The notes below the pieces were generated by a model, which saw only the letters and a list, made by a program, of their open reading frames with translations, was not told the origin of the DNA and did not search any database. From Paraphysomonas bandaiensis (taxonomy: Eukaryota > Chrysophyceae): 64,000 nt of DNA. Position 1 is the first letter of the stretch. The number at the start of each line of letters is the position of its first letter. The DNA is taken from contig CBFFRP010000297.1 in NCBI GenBank assembly GCA_965644295.1, forward strand, positions 620,001 through 684,000, given 5' to 3'. The position numbers and the translations under genes were made by a program. Positions 46,101 through 57,720 of this stretch are shown in pieces.

Positions 46101-49100
46101 TTTTTGCAATATTACAACTGGCCGATTAGTGAAATGACAAATGTGGCATGCTCAAATCAATCAGGAATTGTAGCTATTACCAATGCTCTCATATTCTCAA
46201 CTCAAGAGAATATCACGTGTGAAAACCATATCTGGCGAATTAAAAAATGCCCGAGCAATGCCATTGCACTCTGCGTTGACTGTGATAACCCCTGCGAGCC
46301 ATATTCTTCATATTGTGATATATTCCCGAAACTCGAAACTGCTCCGTGCTCTGGCATGAATACAAAGGATCCAGTGTGTCCTTTTCCAACAGGCATGGCA
46401 AGATTGCTGAAATTGAAATATGTACAATATGATCCAGCACCGACAGTCACCTCCATCGTCGCTAATAATACTGGAGTCAATTCCGTGTCTGTGTCGCTTG
46501 AAGTCAGTGGCAATGGAACTGTGTACTGTTTGGCCTTGGTAAACCCAGATGTGCCTTACGCTGTGTCTCAGGTGGTGGTTCTTGGACAACAGGCGACTGT
46601 TTTTGTCGGTCAGAGTACCATTCTACCTTTTAATAATTTACAGAGCTCGACGTCGTACAATGTATTTTGCGTGGTGGAATCCTTGGAAGGATCGAGGTCG
46701 TCACTCAGCGAAACTCTGGCATCTAAGTTAGAAGTTTCCACATTATGCTGCAAGAGAGTTACTGTGGCGACTGATATAAACTCCAAGATATATGTTGAAG
46801 GGGACTCGTTGTTAGATATTATATCAGTATCTCTGGAAAGTGCCCCATCTGTATCACTCCACTTAAATATTACCATAACGTTTACGTCATCTGTTGATAG
46901 TTCTGTGAGCGATTATACGTCGTATTTGTATCCAAACAGCGTCGTCCAATATACAACTGCAGTTGAAAACGATGTATACTCTTTGAATAGAGTTGCAGAG
47001 CCTGGAACTTATACTATGGCGTTTTTCATTCATGGTGTGTCGTCGTCAGAGTTCTCATTGAGCACAGTTGGGAGCACATCGTTCACAGTATTGAGTAAGA
47101 ACGAGGAGCCTGCAGTACCACAACCAGTTACAGCTCAATTTGGGAATTACGGGAAGTTTGTATATATTGTATTTAATTCGGCTACAAATATGGGTAATCT
47201 GCCATTTGGCACGTTTGCTTGCAGTAAGTTGTTTTCATTTACAAACAGTCCGACGACGACTTGTCGTTGGGTATCAAGCAAGAATTGCTCAGTTTCATTA
47301 GCAACAAACACGAACTTGGTCATGGGATCTGAGATAATTGTTTTGAGTAACAGGTTACGCGCACAATGCACTGCTGCAAGCTGTTCCTCATGGGCGTATG
47401 TACCGAAAACTACTATCAGTATTAGGCCCCCACAATCCGTATTAGTTCCAACTGTAAGGGTGTCCACAGCGTCGTATCTAGGAATGTGTGACGACATGAA
47501 ATGGGACTTGGCGAGCTCTACTGGATCGGGAGGTCGTGATTGGTCATCTATAACATTCACTGTTTCCAGTACAACGGCATCTGCATCATCCCTTTCCACG
47601 TTGCAGTCATATATGAATACACTTGGACTCTCCCCGTATCGAGCCCCTCTTATAATCCCGAGATCGTATTTGTCGCCGTCAACTACTTACACTATTACCA
47701 CCACCATGTGTAATTTTCTGTCTGGATGCGGGTCTACGAAGACTGTGGTCACTGTCATTCCTTCAGCTGCTCCGAGGGTTGTCATCAGTGGGTCCTCCTT
47801 AAGAACAATAGTGCGTTCCGACTCGCTGTCATTGAAAGCAACGGCGACAACAGCTAATTGCGACTCAGGACGAGAGATTTCGTCTTCTAGTAATATTGTG
47901 TACAGTTGGGCAGTCTTCGATTCGGATAGCAAGCAAATTACATCTCTGCAATCGTCATCCAAGTCATCGAATATATTTCTGTTGAAGCCATACTCTCTAT
48001 CAGTAAACCAAGCATACACCTTTACTGTCACAGCGTATGACAGAGTTCTTGAGCAAGCGTCCTCAACAAGTGTCACTGTACTTGTTTCTTCACTTGGAGT
48101 GAAAGCTATTATTGCTGGAGGGTACGAAAAGTCTCTACCGCTTGGACAGTCTATAACATTGGATGCATCTTACAGCTACGACCTCAACGAGCCTGTAGCA
48201 CATTTACCATCGTTTGTATACACCTGGACTTGCACTCAATACCTACCAGTCTTGAGTGTTACCTGTCCTTTGAAGTTCACGTCGGGTGTAACTGGCAAGC
48301 GAGTCAAAACAGTAGAGTTAGAGACATTAGATACTTCTGCCAATACAACCGCGGCGATCAGTGTAACTGTGGATGCAGAAGGCGGTAGAACCAGCACTGC
48401 TACTGTGCTTGTGGAAGTCGCTGATCCACATACCCCAACCATAGTGTTCGATACTGTCCTTAGAGGTGTTAAGTTGAATCCATCCAAGAAGATAACTGTG
48501 AGTGCGAATATCCAGACAGCACAAACCTGTATGATGTCATGGAGTGTCAATGAAAGAGGCTTCTCAGAAAATCCGGATTTCAACTTGAAGTCAAGGGCCA
48601 CCACCCCGGTGTCACGTTTGCTGACTGTGAATAACCCAGGTACACCTTTGCTCTATGCCTCTAATCTGGTGTTAAAGCCCGATGCCTTGGATGGTGGAGT
48701 AACATACGTGTTTACATTAAGCTGTGTTACAACTGATACTTCAAGTGTGCGTTCCTTTGAAAAAATCGAAATAATTACGAATGGCCCGCCTTCGGATGGG
48801 AGTCTGATGATTTCTCCCTCTGATGGTGAGGAGCTGTTGACTGTGTTCACCTTTAGCGCATACAATTGGAACGACGATGATATCCCCATTACCTTCGAGT
48901 TTGGCTACATATCTTCAAAGGGAGACGATTTAGTGCTTCAATCTCGCTCAGAGACTGTTGAATTGAGCACAATAATGTCCAAAGGTCGTGCACCTCGTTT
49001 TGCGGTGGTTACATCGGTTACTGTGTATGACTCTTTGAATGCAAACACATCGTCATTTCAGACTATAACAGTGAGACATCAATCGAATGACACTGACACT

Positions 49101-52100
49101 TTAAGCACTGTTGAAGATCTACTGAGCTCAAGCAGTGTAAGTGAAGGACAACTGTCTGTTATATCAGGAGCTCTCAATGAAGTCAATTGCACCAATGCTC
49201 CTGACTGTGCGGCATTGAATCGCGGCGACTGTTTTGAGTTTCCTCACACATGCGGATATTGCCTAGAGGGATACGTAGGAGAAGATGGAAGTGCTAATTT
49301 CGAGTGCATAGCGGAGTCTCTTGTTCAAGGATCCATCAGATCAAGGTATCTGGCATCGGTTACAAGTGTATCCTGTGATTCAGGGTGTGGAGTATGGGAA
49401 CACTGTGAACTGGACCCTTCCTCTGGCAGAGGTGTCTGTGTCAAGGATTCAAAGGAGTGTGCTGACACTACATGCTCGAACCATGGTGTGTGTGTGTATT
49501 TTTCAAACAGAGGAGCACCTGTCAGTAGCTGTTATACAGGTTCATTAACGTGTCATGCACAATGTATTTGTCATGATGGATATGCTGGACCAGTGTGCTC
49601 ATACACCGCAACAGAATTTGATGATAAAGTACTTCTTCGTGAGCAGTCTATTTCAACATTTCTGGTTTTGCTTGCGACCCAAGACAACAATGCAGAGACA
49701 ATTGCCAGAAATATTGATTCACTTGCAGCACTCTGTCAACAGAAGAGCGAGATTTCTTTGTCCGCTGCTGTTAACGTTTTAGAAGCTATTGAAACTATTG
49801 TAACTGCAAGTTCGGGTTTATCTGTACAGACCCAAGTTCTAGCCAAACTGTTTTTCTCTGTCAACGCAGCTTTCGAAGTTCTTTCTCCAACTATTGACCG
49901 CTCCTATTTGGTGAACATTGTTGACGACTTATGCGCCGCAATTTTATCCGAAATGTTAGTGGGAGAAGATCCGGCCACTGAAGTTGAGTCATTCTTGCGC
50001 CTGTCGATCGTCTCGCTTGATGCTACTGGGGAACAAAACGTAAGTCTCTCCGCACCTCTAACAACGTACGAATCTGTGATTGGTGTGTCGAGTGACGATA
50101 TTGTTCTATCTAACTTGGACGACACTTTCAGCGACAATAAGGTGCAAGGGTGGATTTCGGTGCTGAATTCGTTGTATGTACTGAAATCAGATGGTAGACC
50201 GGCTTTTATCTCCGATATTTTACGAGTGAATTTTTTGCCTTCGTATGGGTTCTTCGCCAACAACACAAATTCGTCGGCTCTTATTACGATACAGAATGAC
50301 GAATCGCAGTCTTTCGATAACACTTCTGTGAGTGATAGTTGGCGCTACTCTGTAACCACAACATGTCACGCTGATGATGAAGGGTATATTGCGTTGAGTT
50401 GTCCAATGTCTGGTCTAGAGTTTTCAGTATATTGCAACAAAACTGCAGGTATATTCACCACCCTCTGCCCTTCTAGATCACTGGAAGTAATTCCCCAGTG
50501 CGTACCTTGGAACGGAACGGGGACCGTACCAACGGCTTGCTCTCTAGTATCATTCGATGCCACAAGTACCACTTGCCTGTGTCCACTGAAGGATTCACTT
50601 TTGGGAAATATTCTCTCTGACAATGGCCGACGAAGACTGACTGTTAAAAATGTCCATACTCTACAACTGGCTACAGCTATAAACAAAGTGTATTCATTCG
50701 GAGACGCTACTATAACTTCAGATTTCACTCCTTTTGAAAATTTCAAATTTGTTGCTGGAACAACTACCATGTACTCTCTGGTTGCCCTGGTCATTCTCGG
50801 CGCAGTGACTATTTTATGTGGATACTTTTGTGAATATCAGGTGGAAGAGCTCTCTACAATAGATGAACACAAGGTATTCATCGAAGAAGATCTTAAAGTG
50901 AAACAACTTGAGGTAATTGCAGATGGTGTGAATAATAGTAGTCGCGCTACTGATGTGGTGGAAAAGGCTTTGCCTCATGTTTATCATGGGGCGTTGGAAG
51001 GGTTGTCTTGGACACGACTAATGATGCATGAGTTGATGAACTACCACAAGTGGCTGCAAGTTGTATTGATATTTATTTCGCCGGCAGTTCCTCAAGTTGG
51101 CATGTATCGAAATTTACTATTAGATAGTATAATGCTCTTGTGTGACGCTGTCACTATGTTTTTTATACAGGGCCTTGTGTGCATAATATTTGATCCTCTA
51201 CGCATCGATAATGAGACGTGTATTCACTATGACACCGAGCAAAAGTGCCATCACAAGTATATTTTGGTGTCAAGCTTTGGACAGTTCATTGGTAGAAGAT
51301 GTGAGTGGGACGACAACGACCAGTCTTGCAATCTCCGCTCTCCTGCCGCGTCTTTATGGAGCATCGCAGTTGGTGCCTGCGTGGCAGCTGTACTCAGCAT
51401 ACCACTTTGTCATTGTGTACGATATCTTATGAGGTACTACATCGTGGTCCCGTCACTCAAAAGTAGTGTAGCGACTCGAGGATATAATTGGGTGCTACAT
51501 TTTTTACCATCTTCCTTTATCGCTTGGGTTGTTAGAGGTAGAAGATGTCATAATCCGTGGGTGCGTGTATTCGATATGTTAGAAATTAGCCGGGAGTATG
51601 AGTATATATATAGTGCTGCAGAGAGTGATTTACTTGTCCTCAAGGGCAAAGTAGCGAATCACTTGCGAACACTCTCTTCACCTGGGGAGAAGAAGCAATT
51701 TGCGATGTTTTGGGGCATTCGTAGTGGACTTTTCAATGATAACTCTTCTATAGACGAAAGTGACAGTAGTTCTCATGATTCGGAAAGATATTCGAGTGAG
51801 CTCAATGACGACATTTTTATGAAGGAACTTATTCGAGTTCACACAGCTATATCACGAGAGCAGAGTGTTATTTTGCGTAAGCTGAAGTATTCTGAAAATC
51901 CTCTTGATGAATTCCGTGTAGTGCAGCTGCTAGTTGAAGATTTGTTATCTGACGCAGAGTGCTCCATATTCAAATGGAAGTGTGTGCGGGATGAACACAT
52001 TGCTGGAAATTTTGAGCCAAAGTACATCGGAGTCAAACTGCTGGCCATGTCCGTTGTGTTTACCTACCTATGGCTTGCAGTTGTTTTTATTTTCTTTTTT

Positions 52101-53918
52101 GCATATACTCGTGTAGAGCCCTTACAGAAGTTGTGGCTGTACTCCTTGGGCGCATGGGCTGCTATGGAAATTATATTTATTCGGCCTGCTATTGTTTTGA
52201 TTACGGAAATTACAGTTCCCTCCCTTATATCTACGAAAATTTACAAAATCAAGTCCATGCTAGTCAGATGCATTACAGATTTGAACCGCTATACGCTGAA
52301 GCCTGGAAAATTTAAGTGGAGCTTGATGCTATTTGCATCAGCTCGAGTAGCTGCGAAATTTTTTGACAGCCGTTTAGGCGAGCTTTTACTAGCTGTGTCG
52401 CTTAATATACCCCGCCGCTCAGTTGATGTTAGTACGTATCCCACGTATGCATTAGATAAGCTGACCGTGTGTTTCAATGATGGGGTTATGTTGGGACCTA
52501 AAGGTGTCAACAGTAGTGTAGAACCACTTTGGGTTGTAATGCTCTCGTCGTTGTGTGTACCGTTCATTGGAGAAGTTGTTATTGAATTCGTTGTCTGTGT
52601 ATTTGTTTGCGTGATCCTGTTGATCCAGTTTGGGTTATTCGTAGCACATGGTCCAGTTTCTTTTGTGTTTGGAGGGAGTATATTTACTGTGATCGTGTTA
52701 TCTGTAATACTATGTGCAACGAAGCTAGGGAAAGAAATCCGGAGACAGCTGCGTATATTCATGTTTATTGAGGAAGAGGAGGAAGAAGAGGAGGATGTGG
52801 AGTCGTTATACGAATCAGATGGCGATGAATCGAAAGAGAGTGTCGTATCAAAACCACCCAGTGAGAGTGGTGATACTGTAGAGGAACTGGATTTTGATGG
52901 AGATGATGGTGACAAGAAATCCATCGTGGAGAGGCGAGAAAGTGATGTGTTTGACTGGATTGATAATGCGTTACAATCTGGCGCTGAGGACGAGGAAGAC
53001 GAAGACCTGATTGCCATGGCAAAATTAGAGGGAAAGAGAAGAAAGGATCGAAGGTCTAGACGGAAGGACAAAATCCGCCAGCCGAAAGAGCCTCGTGTAT
53101 CCCCCGGTGACAATAAACTGATGTATCGCAAGTCCCGCGTCCCGAATAATGGTAGCAACACAGGTGTCAAAAAAACGAACCGTATTCTTCCGGAGCCAGC
53201 TTCCACTGCTCTACCGGAGCATGATGCAGTCGCATCTGCACAAAAGCCTAACATTCGTAGCACCATCGCAATGATTGATGATGTGCTCAATATCGAGACT
53301 CCAAACAGGAAGAGAAGGAATCGGGTTAGCGCTGCACCTTCACCATCTAAGCCCACACCTCGCCCTCGGATGGGTCACATGATCAGTTCAAACTCAATCG
53401 ACAGTACCAATCTGTTTGATATTTCTACAAGCAAGGTCCCTCCGGTAGACTTGGATGCAGACTCAAGTAACGAAGACGCGGATACGAAGATATTGCGCCA
53501 CTTGACGTTGTTAGATAATGTTATTGATGAATTAGATGAAACCAAGAGGCAAGAAGAGATGAGCCCTATCTGGAAACCTACAAGGGTGACTGAGACAGCA
53601 ACGCGAAGGGCAATGGCTAGAAGCATTAGTCGGAGTTTAAGCAAAGAAAAATCCTATTCGTCGGAACACCAAGACGACGAAAAGATTATGCATATGGTGC
53701 AATTAAATGCGACGAATACACTTTCTTCGGATGAACATATAAATTCCTCCGAGAAGAAAGCGAAAGGAAGTGTTGATAACGTATATCGCAAGCCATCATT
53801 GATTAAAACCAAAACAATAAAGGAATTGTTGAAGGAGTCAGCCGAACTCGGTGATGATTCCTCTTCCAGCGAAGAGGAGAAGCCGAGGAGGAAACCTCGT
53901 CGGAAGAGAAAATCATAA
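37113..53918 (+). CDS. Giant PTGQ-repeat, REJ/GPS polycystin-like membrane receptor
   Basis: A single uninterrupted frame of about 5,600 codons. The chosen start ([17 protein letters not shown]) gives a good signal peptide; an ATG 15 bp upstream (37098) only lengthens it. Residues about 30-2,905 are P(T/S)GQ-type tetrapeptides, with scattered Cys in CVPSG/CIPTG units mainly at the N-terminal end. Then come beta-rich ectodomains: PKD/REJ-like segments ([17 protein letters not shown] near residue 3,680), cysteine-rich EGF-like repeats ([10 protein letters not shown] and [12 protein letters not shown] near 4,130-4,170), and a GPS-like site ([17 protein letters not shown] near 4,490). Roughly seven or more hydrophobic segments follow between residues about 4,555 and 5,210. 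The tail of about 395 residues has a Glu run, then Lys/Arg-rich sequence. The layout recalls polycystin-1 or sea-urchin REJ receptors: a long extended stalk holding adhesion domains. No PLAT domain was identified. Function (adhesion, mechanosensing or mating recognition) is inference. Confidence 0.9.
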   Translation: MKLCIIHIVVVLLLCSCRVLGTQSPTSVPSGQPSCFPSGEPSGQPSGQPTSEPTGEPTTRPSGQPTTQPTGEPSGSPSIIPSGQPTSVPSGQPSGLPSGQPSGQPTGQPSCVPSGQPTGQPSGQPTGQPSCVPSGEPSGQPTGQPTGQPSCVPSGQPTGQPSGQPTGQPSCVPSGEPTGQPTGQPTGQPSCVPSGQPTGQPSGQPTGQPSCVPTGEPSGQPTCVPTGEPSGQPTGQPTGQPTCIPTGEPSGQPTGQPTGQPSCVPSGEPSGQPTGQPTGQPSCVPSGQPTGQPSGQPTGQPSCVPSGEPSGQPTCVPTGEPSGQPTGQPTGQPTCIPTGEPSGQPTGQPTAQPTCIPSGQPSGQPTGQPTGQPTCVPTGEPSGQPSGQPTGQPSCVPTGEPSGQPTSEPTGEPTGKPTGQPTGQPTGKPTSQPTGQPTGQPTGQPSGQPTMQPSSQPTGLPTGQPSGQPTREPSSQPSSSPSGQPSVQPSVQPSGQPSGQPTVQPTGQPSSLPTGQPTSIPTNQPTGQPTGQPTAQPTSQPSGQPTGQPTSNPSSVPSGQPSGQPSGQPSGQPTGQPSGKPSAQPTSVPTGEPSGEPSGEPTSVPSSSPSGQPTSQPTSDPSGHPTGQPSGQPTGQPTGQPTGQPSIQPTSQPTGSPTGQPTSQPTGEPTGQPTGQPSGQPTSKPTNQPTGQPSGQPTAVPSSEPTSQPSGHPTSQPTGQPTGQPTGQPTGEPTRQPTCVPTSQPSGQPSSQPTGRPSGEPTVAPSSEPTGQPTGQPTSQPSGQPTGQPTSQPTGEPSSQPSGQPSGEPTGQPTGEPTAQPTNCPTGEPSGQPSSQPSGQPSCHPTGQPSGQPTGQPTGQPTGQPSGEPTFVPTGQPTGQPTGEPTGQPTGQPTRVPTGLPTGQPSGQPSCQPTGKPSGQPTGQPTGQPSGQPTGQPSGQPTGQPSGHPTGQPTGQPTGQPSGHPTGQPTGLPTVEPTGQPSGTPSCQPTGQPSGQPTGQPTGEPSGQPTGHPTGQPTGQPTGQPTGQPSGQPTGQPTGLPTGQPSGQPTGHPSGQPTGQPSGKPSGQPTGEPTGQPTSQPTGQPTGQPTSEPTGQPTNDPSGQPTGQPTGQPTGHPTGQPTGEPTGQPSGQPTGQPSGQPTGQPSGMPTGKPSGQPSGEPTGQPTSQPSCQPTGQPTGQPTGEPTSQPTGQPTGQPSGEPTGQPTGQPTGQPSGEPTGQPTCQPTGQPTGQPSGQPTTQPSGQPTGQPTSLPTGQPTGEPTGQPSGQPTGQPTGEPTCLPTGQPTGEPSAQPTGQPTGQPSAKPSSLPTGLPTGMPTSQPSGQPTGQPTGQPTGQPSGQPTGEPTSLPTGQPTGQPTGQPSGQPTGQPTGQPTGQPSGQPTGEPTSLPSGQPTGQPTGQPSGQPTGQPSGQPTGEPTGQPTGQPTGQPTGEPSGQPTGQPTGQPTGQPSGQPTGEPTRRPSGQPTGQPTGQPSGQPTGQPSGQPTGEPTSLPTGQPTGQPTGEPSGQPTGQPTGQPTGQPSGQPTGEPTGQPTGQPSSQPTGQPTGQPTGQPSGQPTGEPTSLPTGQPTGQPTGEPSGQPTGQPTGQPTGQPSGQPTGGPTSLPSGQPTGQPTGQPSGQPTSQPSGQPTGEPTSLPTGQPTGQPTGEPSGQPTGQPTGKPTGQPSGEPTGQPTGQPTGQPSSQPTGQPTGQPTGQPSGQPTGEPTGQPTGQPTGQPTGEPSGQPTGQPTGQPTGQPSGQPTGEPTSLPSGQPTGQPTGQPSGQPTGQPSGQPTGEPTSLPTGQPTGQPTGEPSGQPTGQPTGQPTGQPSGQPTGEPTSLPSGQPTGQPTGQPSGQPTGQPTGQPTGEPTSLPTGQPTGQPTGEPSGQPTGQPTGQPSGQPSGQPTGEPTSLPTGQPTGQPTGQPSGQPTGQPSCQPTGEPTSLPTGQPTGQPTGEPSGQPTGQPTGQPTGQPSGQPTGEPTSLPTGQPTGQPTGQPSGQPTGQPTGQPTGEPTSLPTGQPTGQPTGEPSGQPTGQPTGQPSGQPSGQPTGEPTSLPTGQPTGQPTGQPSGQPTGQPSGQPTGEPTSLPTGQPTGQPTGEPSGQPTGQPTGQPTGQPSGEPTGQPTGQPTGQPTGQPTGQPSGQPTGQPTGQPTGEPTGQPTGQPTGQPTGEPSGQPTGQPTGQPTGQPSGEPTGQPTGQPTGQPTGQPTGQPTGQPTGQPTGQPTGEPTGQPTGQPTGQPTGEPSGQPTGQPTGQPTGQPSGEPTGQPTGQPTGQPSSQPTGQPTGQPTGQPTGQPTGEPTGQPTGQPTGQPTGEPSGQPTGQPTGKPTGQPSGEPTGQPTGQPTGQPTGQPTGQPTGQPTGQPTGQPTGEPTGQPTGQPTGQPSSQPSGQPTGQPTGQPTGEPTGQPTGQPTGQPTGEPSGQPTGQPTGEPTGQPSGEPSGQPTGQPTGQPTGRPTGQPTGQPTCVPSGQPSGQPTGQPTGEPTGQPTGQPSGQPSGQPTGQPSGQPTGQPTGEPSSQPSGQPSGQPTGEPTGEPTGQPTGQPSGQPSGQPTGQPTGLPTGQPTGEPTGEPTGQPSGQPTGEPTGQPTSQPTGQPSGQPTGQPTGQPTGQPTGQPTGQPTGQPTGQPTGQPSSQPTGQPTGQPTGQPTGEPTGQPTGQPTGQPTGEPSGQPTGQPTGEPTGQPSGEPSGQPTGQPTGQPTGQPTGQPTGQPTCVPSGQPSGQPTGQPTGEPTGQPTGQPSGQPSGQPTGQPSGQPTGQPTGEPSSQPSGQPSGQPTGEPTGEPTGQPTGQPSGQPSGQPTGQPTGQPTGEPSGQPSGQPTGQPTGQPTGQPTGEPSSQPTGQPSGQPTGEPTGQPTSQPTGQPSGQPTGQPTGEPTGQPTGQPTGQPTGQPTGQPTGQPTGQPTGQPTGQPSGQPTGQPTSNPSISHNPTSMPSSLPSFIPTSVPSQSPSLSSISSFSEDVSGLFNDLSASSYEWYVESFYNGNQVFGGCSSWTAFRKTSLPRRGLSAYPVWIDFLQYYNWPISEMTNVACSNQSGIVAITNALIFSTQENITCENHIWRIKKCPSNAIALCVDCDNPCEPYSSYCDIFPKLETAPCSGMNTKDPVCPFPTGMARLLKLKYVQYDPAPTVTSIVANNTGVNSVSVSLEVSGNGTVYCLALVNPDVPYAVSQVVVLGQQATVFVGQSTILPFNNLQSSTSYNVFCVVESLEGSRSSLSETLASKLEVSTLCCKRVTVATDINSKIYVEGDSLLDIISVSLESAPSVSLHLNITITFTSSVDSSVSDYTSYLYPNSVVQYTTAVENDVYSLNRVAEPGTYTMAFFIHGVSSSEFSLSTVGSTSFTVLSKNEEPAVPQPVTAQFGNYGKFVYIVFNSATNMGNLPFGTFACSKLFSFTNSPTTTCRWVSSKNCSVSLATNTNLVMGSEIIVLSNRLRAQCTAASCSSWAYVPKTTISIRPPQSVLVPTVRVSTASYLGMCDDMKWDLASSTGSGGRDWSSITFTVSSTTASASSLSTLQSYMNTLGLSPYRAPLIIPRSYLSPSTTYTITTTMCNFLSGCGSTKTVVTVIPSAAPRVVISGSSLRTIVRSDSLSLKATATTANCDSGREISSSSNIVYSWAVFDSDSKQITSLQSSSKSSNIFLLKPYSLSVNQAYTFTVTAYDRVLEQASSTSVTVLVSSLGVKAIIAGGYEKSLPLGQSITLDASYSYDLNEPVAHLPSFVYTWTCTQYLPVLSVTCPLKFTSGVTGKRVKTVELETLDTSANTTAAISVTVDAEGGRTSTATVLVEVADPHTPTIVFDTVLRGVKLNPSKKITVSANIQTAQTCMMSWSVNERGFSENPDFNLKSRATTPVSRLLTVNNPGTPLLYASNLVLKPDALDGGVTYVFTLSCVTTDTSSVRSFEKIEIITNGPPSDGSLMISPSDGEELLTVFTFSAYNWNDDDIPITFEFGYISSKGDDLVLQSRSETVELSTIMSKGRAPRFAVVTSVTVYDSLNANTSSFQTITVRHQSNDTDTLSTVEDLLSSSSVSEGQLSVISGALNEVNCTNAPDCAALNRGDCFEFPHTCGYCLEGYVGEDGSANFECIAESLVQGSIRSRYLASVTSVSCDSGCGVWEHCELDPSSGRGVCVKDSKECADTTCSNHGVCVYFSNRGAPVSSCYTGSLTCHAQCICHDGYAGPVCSYTATEFDDKVLLREQSISTFLVLLATQDNNAETIARNIDSLAALCQQKSEISLSAAVNVLEAIETIVTASSGLSVQTQVLAKLFFSVNAAFEVLSPTIDRSYLVNIVDDLCAAILSEMLVGEDPATEVESFLRLSIVSLDATGEQNVSLSAPLTTYESVIGVSSDDIVLSNLDDTFSDNKVQGWISVLNSLYVLKSDGRPAFISDILRVNFLPSYGFFANNTNSSALITIQNDESQSFDNTSVSDSWRYSVTTTCHADDEGYIALSCPMSGLEFSVYCNKTAGIFTTLCPSRSLEVIPQCVPWNGTGTVPTACSLVSFDATSTTCLCPLKDSLLGNILSDNGRRRLTVKNVHTLQLATAINKVYSFGDATITSDFTPFENFKFVAGTTTMYSLVALVILGAVTILCGYFCEYQVEELSTIDEHKVFIEEDLKVKQLEVIADGVNNSSRATDVVEKALPHVYHGALEGLSWTRLMMHELMNYHKWLQVVLIFISPAVPQVGMYRNLLLDSIMLLCDAVTMFFIQGLVCIIFDPLRIDNETCIHYDTEQKCHHKYILVSSFGQFIGRRCEWDDNDQSCNLRSPAASLWSIAVGACVAAVLSIPLCHCVRYLMRYYIVVPSLKSSVATRGYNWVLHFLPSSFIAWVVRGRRCHNPWVRVFDMLEISREYEYIYSAAESDLLVLKGKVANHLRTLSSPGEKKQFAMFWGIRSGLFNDNSSIDESDSSSHDSERYSSELNDDIFMKELIRVHTAISREQSVILRKLKYSENPLDEFRVVQLLVEDLLSDAECSIFKWKCVRDEHIAGNFEPKYIGVKLLAMSVVFTYLWLAVVFIFFFAYTRVEPLQKLWLYSLGAWAAMEIIFIRPAIVLITEITVPSLISTKIYKIKSMLVRCITDLNRYTLKPGKFKWSLMLFASARVAAKFFDSRLGELLLAVSLNIPRRSVDVSTYPTYALDKLTVCFNDGVMLGPKGVNSSVEPLWVVMLSSLCVPFIGEVVIEFVVCVFVCVILLIQFGLFVAHGPVSFVFGGSIFTVIVLSVILCATKLGKEIRRQLRIFMFIEEEEEEEEDVESLYESDGDESKESVVSKPPSESGDTVEELDFDGDDGDKKSIVERRESDVFDWIDNALQSGAEDEEDEDLIAMAKLEGKRRKDRRSRRKDKIRQPKEPRVSPGDNKLMYRKSRVPNNGSNTGVKKTNRILPEPASTALPEHDAVASAQKPNIRSTIAMIDDVLNIETPNRKRRNRVSAAPSPSKPTPRPRMGHMISSNSIDSTNLFDISTSKVPPVDLDADSSNEDADTKILRHLTLLDNVIDELDETKRQEEMSPIWKPTRVTETATRRAMARSISRSLSKEKSYSSEHQDDEKIMHMVQLNATNTLSSDEHINSSEKKAKGSVDNVYRKPSLIKTKTIKELLKESAELGDDSSSSEEEKPRRKPRRKRKS
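37180..45830 (+). repeat. PTGQ-coding tandem array, 12-bp basic unit
   Basis: About 8.6 kb of 12-bp units (CCTACTGGTCAA and variants), some 720 tetrapeptides. Longer periods overlie the basic one. A 120-bp period (40 residues) is clear at 37443, 37563 and 37683, where TGTGTTCCAAGTGGCCAACC recurs. A 120/96-bp family marked by GGGGAGCCTACTAGCC runs through 41100-43350. A 744-bp duplication lies near the right end. Units vary at third positions while keeping the amino acids. Stops are absent in the other plus frames and many minus frames, so several long frames here (for example plus 39412-46137) are shadows. Confidence 0.97.
44207..45694 (+). repeat. 744-bp tandem duplication inside the PTGQ array
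   Basis: The markers CCGTCCAGTCAACC (44207 and 44951) and GACTTGTGTTCCTTCTGG (44447 and 45191) recur exactly 744 bp (62 tetrapeptides) apart. The intervening unit order is nearly the same, so two consecutive copies of a 744-bp block are present. Confidence 0.85.
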
Positions 53919-54404
53919 TGTAGAGATTGATATCAATTCGATGTATTGCAATCTTGTTATGAGGTTGTGAAATTTTACTCATTCCTTGTTGGTAGCGCTG
54001 AATGAATGTTGAATCTTGTGGTGAGTAGCCTTGTATTATTTGGTACAAAACAGGCAATAAGTAATAATATCTGTGTTCTTGATATATCTCATCTGCATTC
54101 AGCGCCACGCAGCTTGAGCTAAATCGCTATGGTAAGGCGATAATTCTTACTTCGTTGTCACTGTTATACAATATTGTTTTACAGTTTCTCTACTACTACT
54201 AGCTTGTTTCCTTTGGTTAGGAGTATCTCTGGTTTAGGAAGAGTGGATTTAGAATTACCAGTAATGCACCGTAACAGGATAGTATTAAACTACTACGTCA
54301 CAGAAAAAAAGTTGTCAGTGTCTGTTGGAATGGGACATCTCCTAGAAAGGTAAGGTTTTACAATGTAATCTGACGATTGCTCTCCACTACAAGGAAATGA
54401 TGAA

Positions 54405-54660
54405 TAAGTAATGTTAGATAATAATATTGCTGAATTAGATGAAACGAAGAGGCAAGAGATGAGCCCTAACTGGAAACCTACGAGAGTGACGGAGACAGCA
54501 ACGCGAAGGGCAATATCTAGAAGCATTAGTAGGAGTCTGAGCACCAAGACGACGAAAAGATTATGCATATATATGGTGCAATCAAATGCGATAGATACAC
54601 GTTATTTGGATGAACATATACATTCCCCCGAGATGAAGGCGAAAGAATTCATTTACTTTA
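54405..54660 (+). pseudogene. Decayed duplicate of the giant gene's 3' end
   Basis: Matches 53505-53770 of the giant gene at both DNA and protein level: [20 protein letters not shown] and [16 protein letters not shown] against [21 protein letters not shown] and [17 protein letters not shown] small deletion removes the Lys/Ser-rich part (after ISRSLS) and shifts the frame, and no start or upstream coding remains. It is a partial tandem duplication of the tail, offset about 900 bp. Confidence 0.9.
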
Positions 54661-54789
54661 AACTTAGAACCGTAAAGTATCCTTGATTTTTTCACAATAT
54701 AAAGAAATCCCATGATTGAAAAAGTTTACTTCGTGGCCCCTATCGTTTCATAAGTTCATGTGGTACTGTTTCAAACGCCTTGGCTATTA

Positions 54790-55560
54790 TTTATCAAGTC
54801 CGTAGTTCCTGAATGTGTTGAAGCACAGAGAAAGCTACTTTCCAACGCGAATAAAGCTTATGATCTGCCTTCGAATTCTTGGAAAGGACCCTGACTGTGA
54901 CACTTGCGAGCAATTTAGTGGTGTTCCGAAATCTACATATTTCACATGCTCTGCAGTGAAATGGTCACTAACTTCGTCTATTTCCCAGAAGATGGGGTGA
55001 TATCCGTTGACCTCATACAGCTTTCTCTGTGCTTCTTAAACTGTATAATATAAATGTGTTGTCGGTATCGCTGAAGTAATACGTAAGAAAGTAGTCAAAA
55101 ATATCATAAATGTTCTTCACACTGTTAACATCTATATAGTTACTTATTGTGCATAGTTATACCCTTTTCCGACCATCATTAAAAATTTCACCAGGTTTTG
55201 GTATTACCCCGACTTATTGTAGCTTCAACACAGACTGGAACTGAGGACTTGATAAATAGTATCCAAGGCATTCGAAATCTGTCGCTGAATTTCTCTGTTT
55301 CGAGATGGAATGACTATTGATAAGTTGACCCCATTGTTCTTCAGTAAACTTTGTCCCTCCTTTTACGACAGGATATTTTTACCATATAGACCTTCCTCTA
55401 CGTTATACAAAAAGATCAGCTCTGACATCGATCAGAGAGACAGCATTGCTATCCGGGATGCATTGCTATCCGGGATGCATTGCTAAATGTGATATCATTG
55501 AGTCGTAAAGCAAAGCATCTTATGAGAATTTCATGTAATATGTACTCGGTGGGTGTTCGA
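54790..55560 (+). pseudogene. Possible Harbinger-like transposase relic
   Basis: The frame 54815-55000 reads IKLMICLRILGKDPDCDTCE and FSGVPKSTYFTC, a pattern like the helix-turn-helix part of PIF/Harbinger-type transposases (LRxLxxx...xxF.VSxSTV). Downstream a different frame reads VYFPEDG, also seen in that region of such proteins. Beyond about 55040 it decays into stops. No DDE residues or terminal repeats were found, so this is a weak call. A short 18-bp direct repeat (CATTGCTATCCGGGATG) lies at 55443-55485. Confidence 0.35.
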
Positions 55561-56271
55561 AACTTAAAAGAAACAAAAATTCAGTATTAATTTTTAGTGT
55601 CGACTAATAAGACGACTTTTTACTACTAAATTTTACCTACCCACTACAGAAACACTGAGTTTTCAGATTTCAGTATTCAAGGAATCAGTACTCCTTAATA
55701 AGACCGACCCTGATTGGTGGTCGAGGCGATATAGATTTAGTGAAGTACGAAATGAATGTTGAGAGATGTTAGTCACATCAGCTATATTTAGTATGATGAC
55801 AGCTCATGTACTTAAGTTCAACCAGCCTATAAGTGTCGATTTTGGATATAGTCAAGATTCATTTAGGATACTAAAAGAGCAATCATAATCATGCACTATA
55901 CTTTTATGTTTGTATATTTAACCTCTGGATAAGTACCTGACAACTGTACTTCTGTTCATATTAGCTGAAATCGATGTAGATCTCAAGGAAGTGGTATAAA
56001 ATAGGGAATGCGTACCAATTAATTTTCAATTAATTGACGCAGGTTGTAGTCGATTGTAATTATAGTTATTACTTGCTGTCCCACTTAATTGATTTGCTAT
56101 TAAATACTAAAATACTATACATTAGTACTCAAACAGCAATACATTTGCTGCCAACATAGATTTCTCTATTGTAATTTCATTCCAGAGAGGCCACGATTCA
56201 TGCGTAAAAGCATAAGCAGCTCTAAATGCCGAGGAGTCATATCCTACGCAAATGAGTCATAGTAGTACATG
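55561..56271. other. Intergenic, AT-rich
   Basis: No gene is supported. 56070-56165 is the second copy of the low-copy repeat noted at 36100-36230. Confidence 0.4.
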
Positions 56272-56440
56272 TCTTTTTATTAGCAATAGGCATGTACGAG
56301 TCAGAACTAATGTAGCAAAACAATTTAACTAACCAGTGCTTATCTCTGATATCCTACTATTTAATTTAACGCTACGAAAGTTGCTTGTGCGTCACCGCAA
56401 GCACCAAGGTGCAACCACTTTCGCTCTATCGCTCAAAGCA
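56272..56440 (+). repeat. Dispersed hairpin repeat, copy 4
   Basis: Close match to 13490-13730: TTATTAGCAATAGGCATGTA, CAGTGCTTATCTCTGATATC, TGCTTGTGCGTCACCGCAAG, then CACCAAGGTGCAACCAC. It ends abruptly about 110 bp before the hAT relic. Confidence 0.85.
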
Positions 56441-56549
56441 AACGCAGTGAGCAAGCAAAATGTTGATATTCAAAAAAAATGAGTCGTAACATTCTTAGCA
56501 CTTAGTAGTACTGAATAATCTTTCAACCTCATTGGTTTGGCATGTTTAT

Positions 56550-57716
56550 CAGGGCTGCGAAACAATTAATTGAATTGCATGGAATATAAGTAATAATAGC
56601 AATTATAATTGCTCGCTGGAAGGTTGCAATTAAATTGCTATTAATAGGCAATTATTTTCTATATATAGTAGTATAAAGACATCATAATATTAGAATTTGA
56701 AGTTAGAAAACGTTAAAAGCGATGGCGATTTAATGCCCTTAATGTCCATCACCCTTAATGGCTATATTACAATAATAGCTATTAAAATGGTGGGAAGACT
56801 GCCTCTCATTCGTGAGGAACTGTTTATTTGAAAGGTCGATTTCGTTTTTTTCCTCTTGATCTTGAGCTACGAGACTAAGTTCAGCTCTATCCATAGCGCA
56901 CTACTCTTCTAGTTTGAAGATATACAGTATGTCTATAAGTTGTTTGATGGCAAACATCTTCTTACTCCCATCCTGCCTTTTAGAGATAACTGCAGGATTG
57001 AAGTTCACTATGAACTGGACGATGTGCAGCATCGATTATCAGGGCTTTTTACTGCTTTCTGCAGTCAAAGTCCAGGATATTTAGAGTTTTGATCATCATG
57101 TTGTATTCTACTCGACTTTTTATCATCATTATAATTCACATGGTTATCATTATCATTAATCTAGAGGTGTCTGACAACGTAACACCTGAATCCTCTTCAA
57201 GGATGCTTTTTACCAACTTGTGCAAAGAGCTCCGCACTCTGATAAATGAAATGAAATTGAGGAAACATGACTTGCCATGCGCTCTTGTGAGGAGTGAAAT
57301 GGCACTCGATGGAATTCTATATGTACCCTGCTTCAAAGATTTTTGGAGTTGGCACGAGATCTGGGCAAGTGCAGTTCGACAATGAGGTCAACGAGCAAAG
57401 TATAAAAGCGACTACGCACAACCAAACCAACTAAGTGTGACTGCTTGAAGCATATTTACTCCACTAATAATTGTGTAGAAAGGCTTTTTAGTAGATCAAA
57501 AATCAACATCAGTGATCTGCGCAAATCTCTGGCACCTCATCGATTAGATTCTTGCGCTTTATAATAGACTTCTGTGGAATGCAAGTACGATAAAAGTGCT
57601 TGTAATGGGCAACTAAGTTAATTTTAGACAATAATTGGCAAATAAATGGCAATTATAATTGCGCGGGCTATAACTAATAATTGCAATTTAATTGCAATTA
57701 ATTGTTACGCAGCCCT
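56550..57716 (+). mobile_element. hAT DNA transposon relic
   Basis: Bounded by inverted ends AGGGCTGCGAAACAATTAAT (left, from 56550) and the reverse of AGGGCTGCGTAACAATTAAT (right, to about 57716), with further inverted sub-terminal AATTATAATTGC. The interior ends with a hAT dimerisation-domain sequence (separate entry). An 8-bp target duplication was not found. A solitary right end of the same type lies at 59592-59624. Confidence 0.72.
57089..57564 (+). pseudogene. hAT transposase C-terminal relic
   Basis: 57472-57564 reads CVERLFSRSKINISDLRKSL then APHRLDSCAL and a stop, which is the C-terminal dimerisation block of hAT transposases ((S/C)xERLFSxSxxxxSxxRxxLxPxxL). The frame 57089-57385 (LRTLINEMKLRKHDLP, FKDFWSWHEIW) is probably an upstream part of the same protein in another phase. 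It is too short and broken to be functional. Confidence 0.7.
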
Positions 57717-57720
57717 TAAA

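Noticed and set aside
37381-46137. Very long alternative plus-strand frames and many minus-strand frames across the PTGQ array
   Set aside because: The 12-bp unit contains no stop in these phases. Only the main frame has a signal peptide and continues into real domains beyond the array.
52289-53356. 355-codon minus-strand frame (Ser-rich)
   Set aside because: It is antisense to the membrane region and acidic tail of the giant gene. Its composition mirrors the sense codons and no motif is present.
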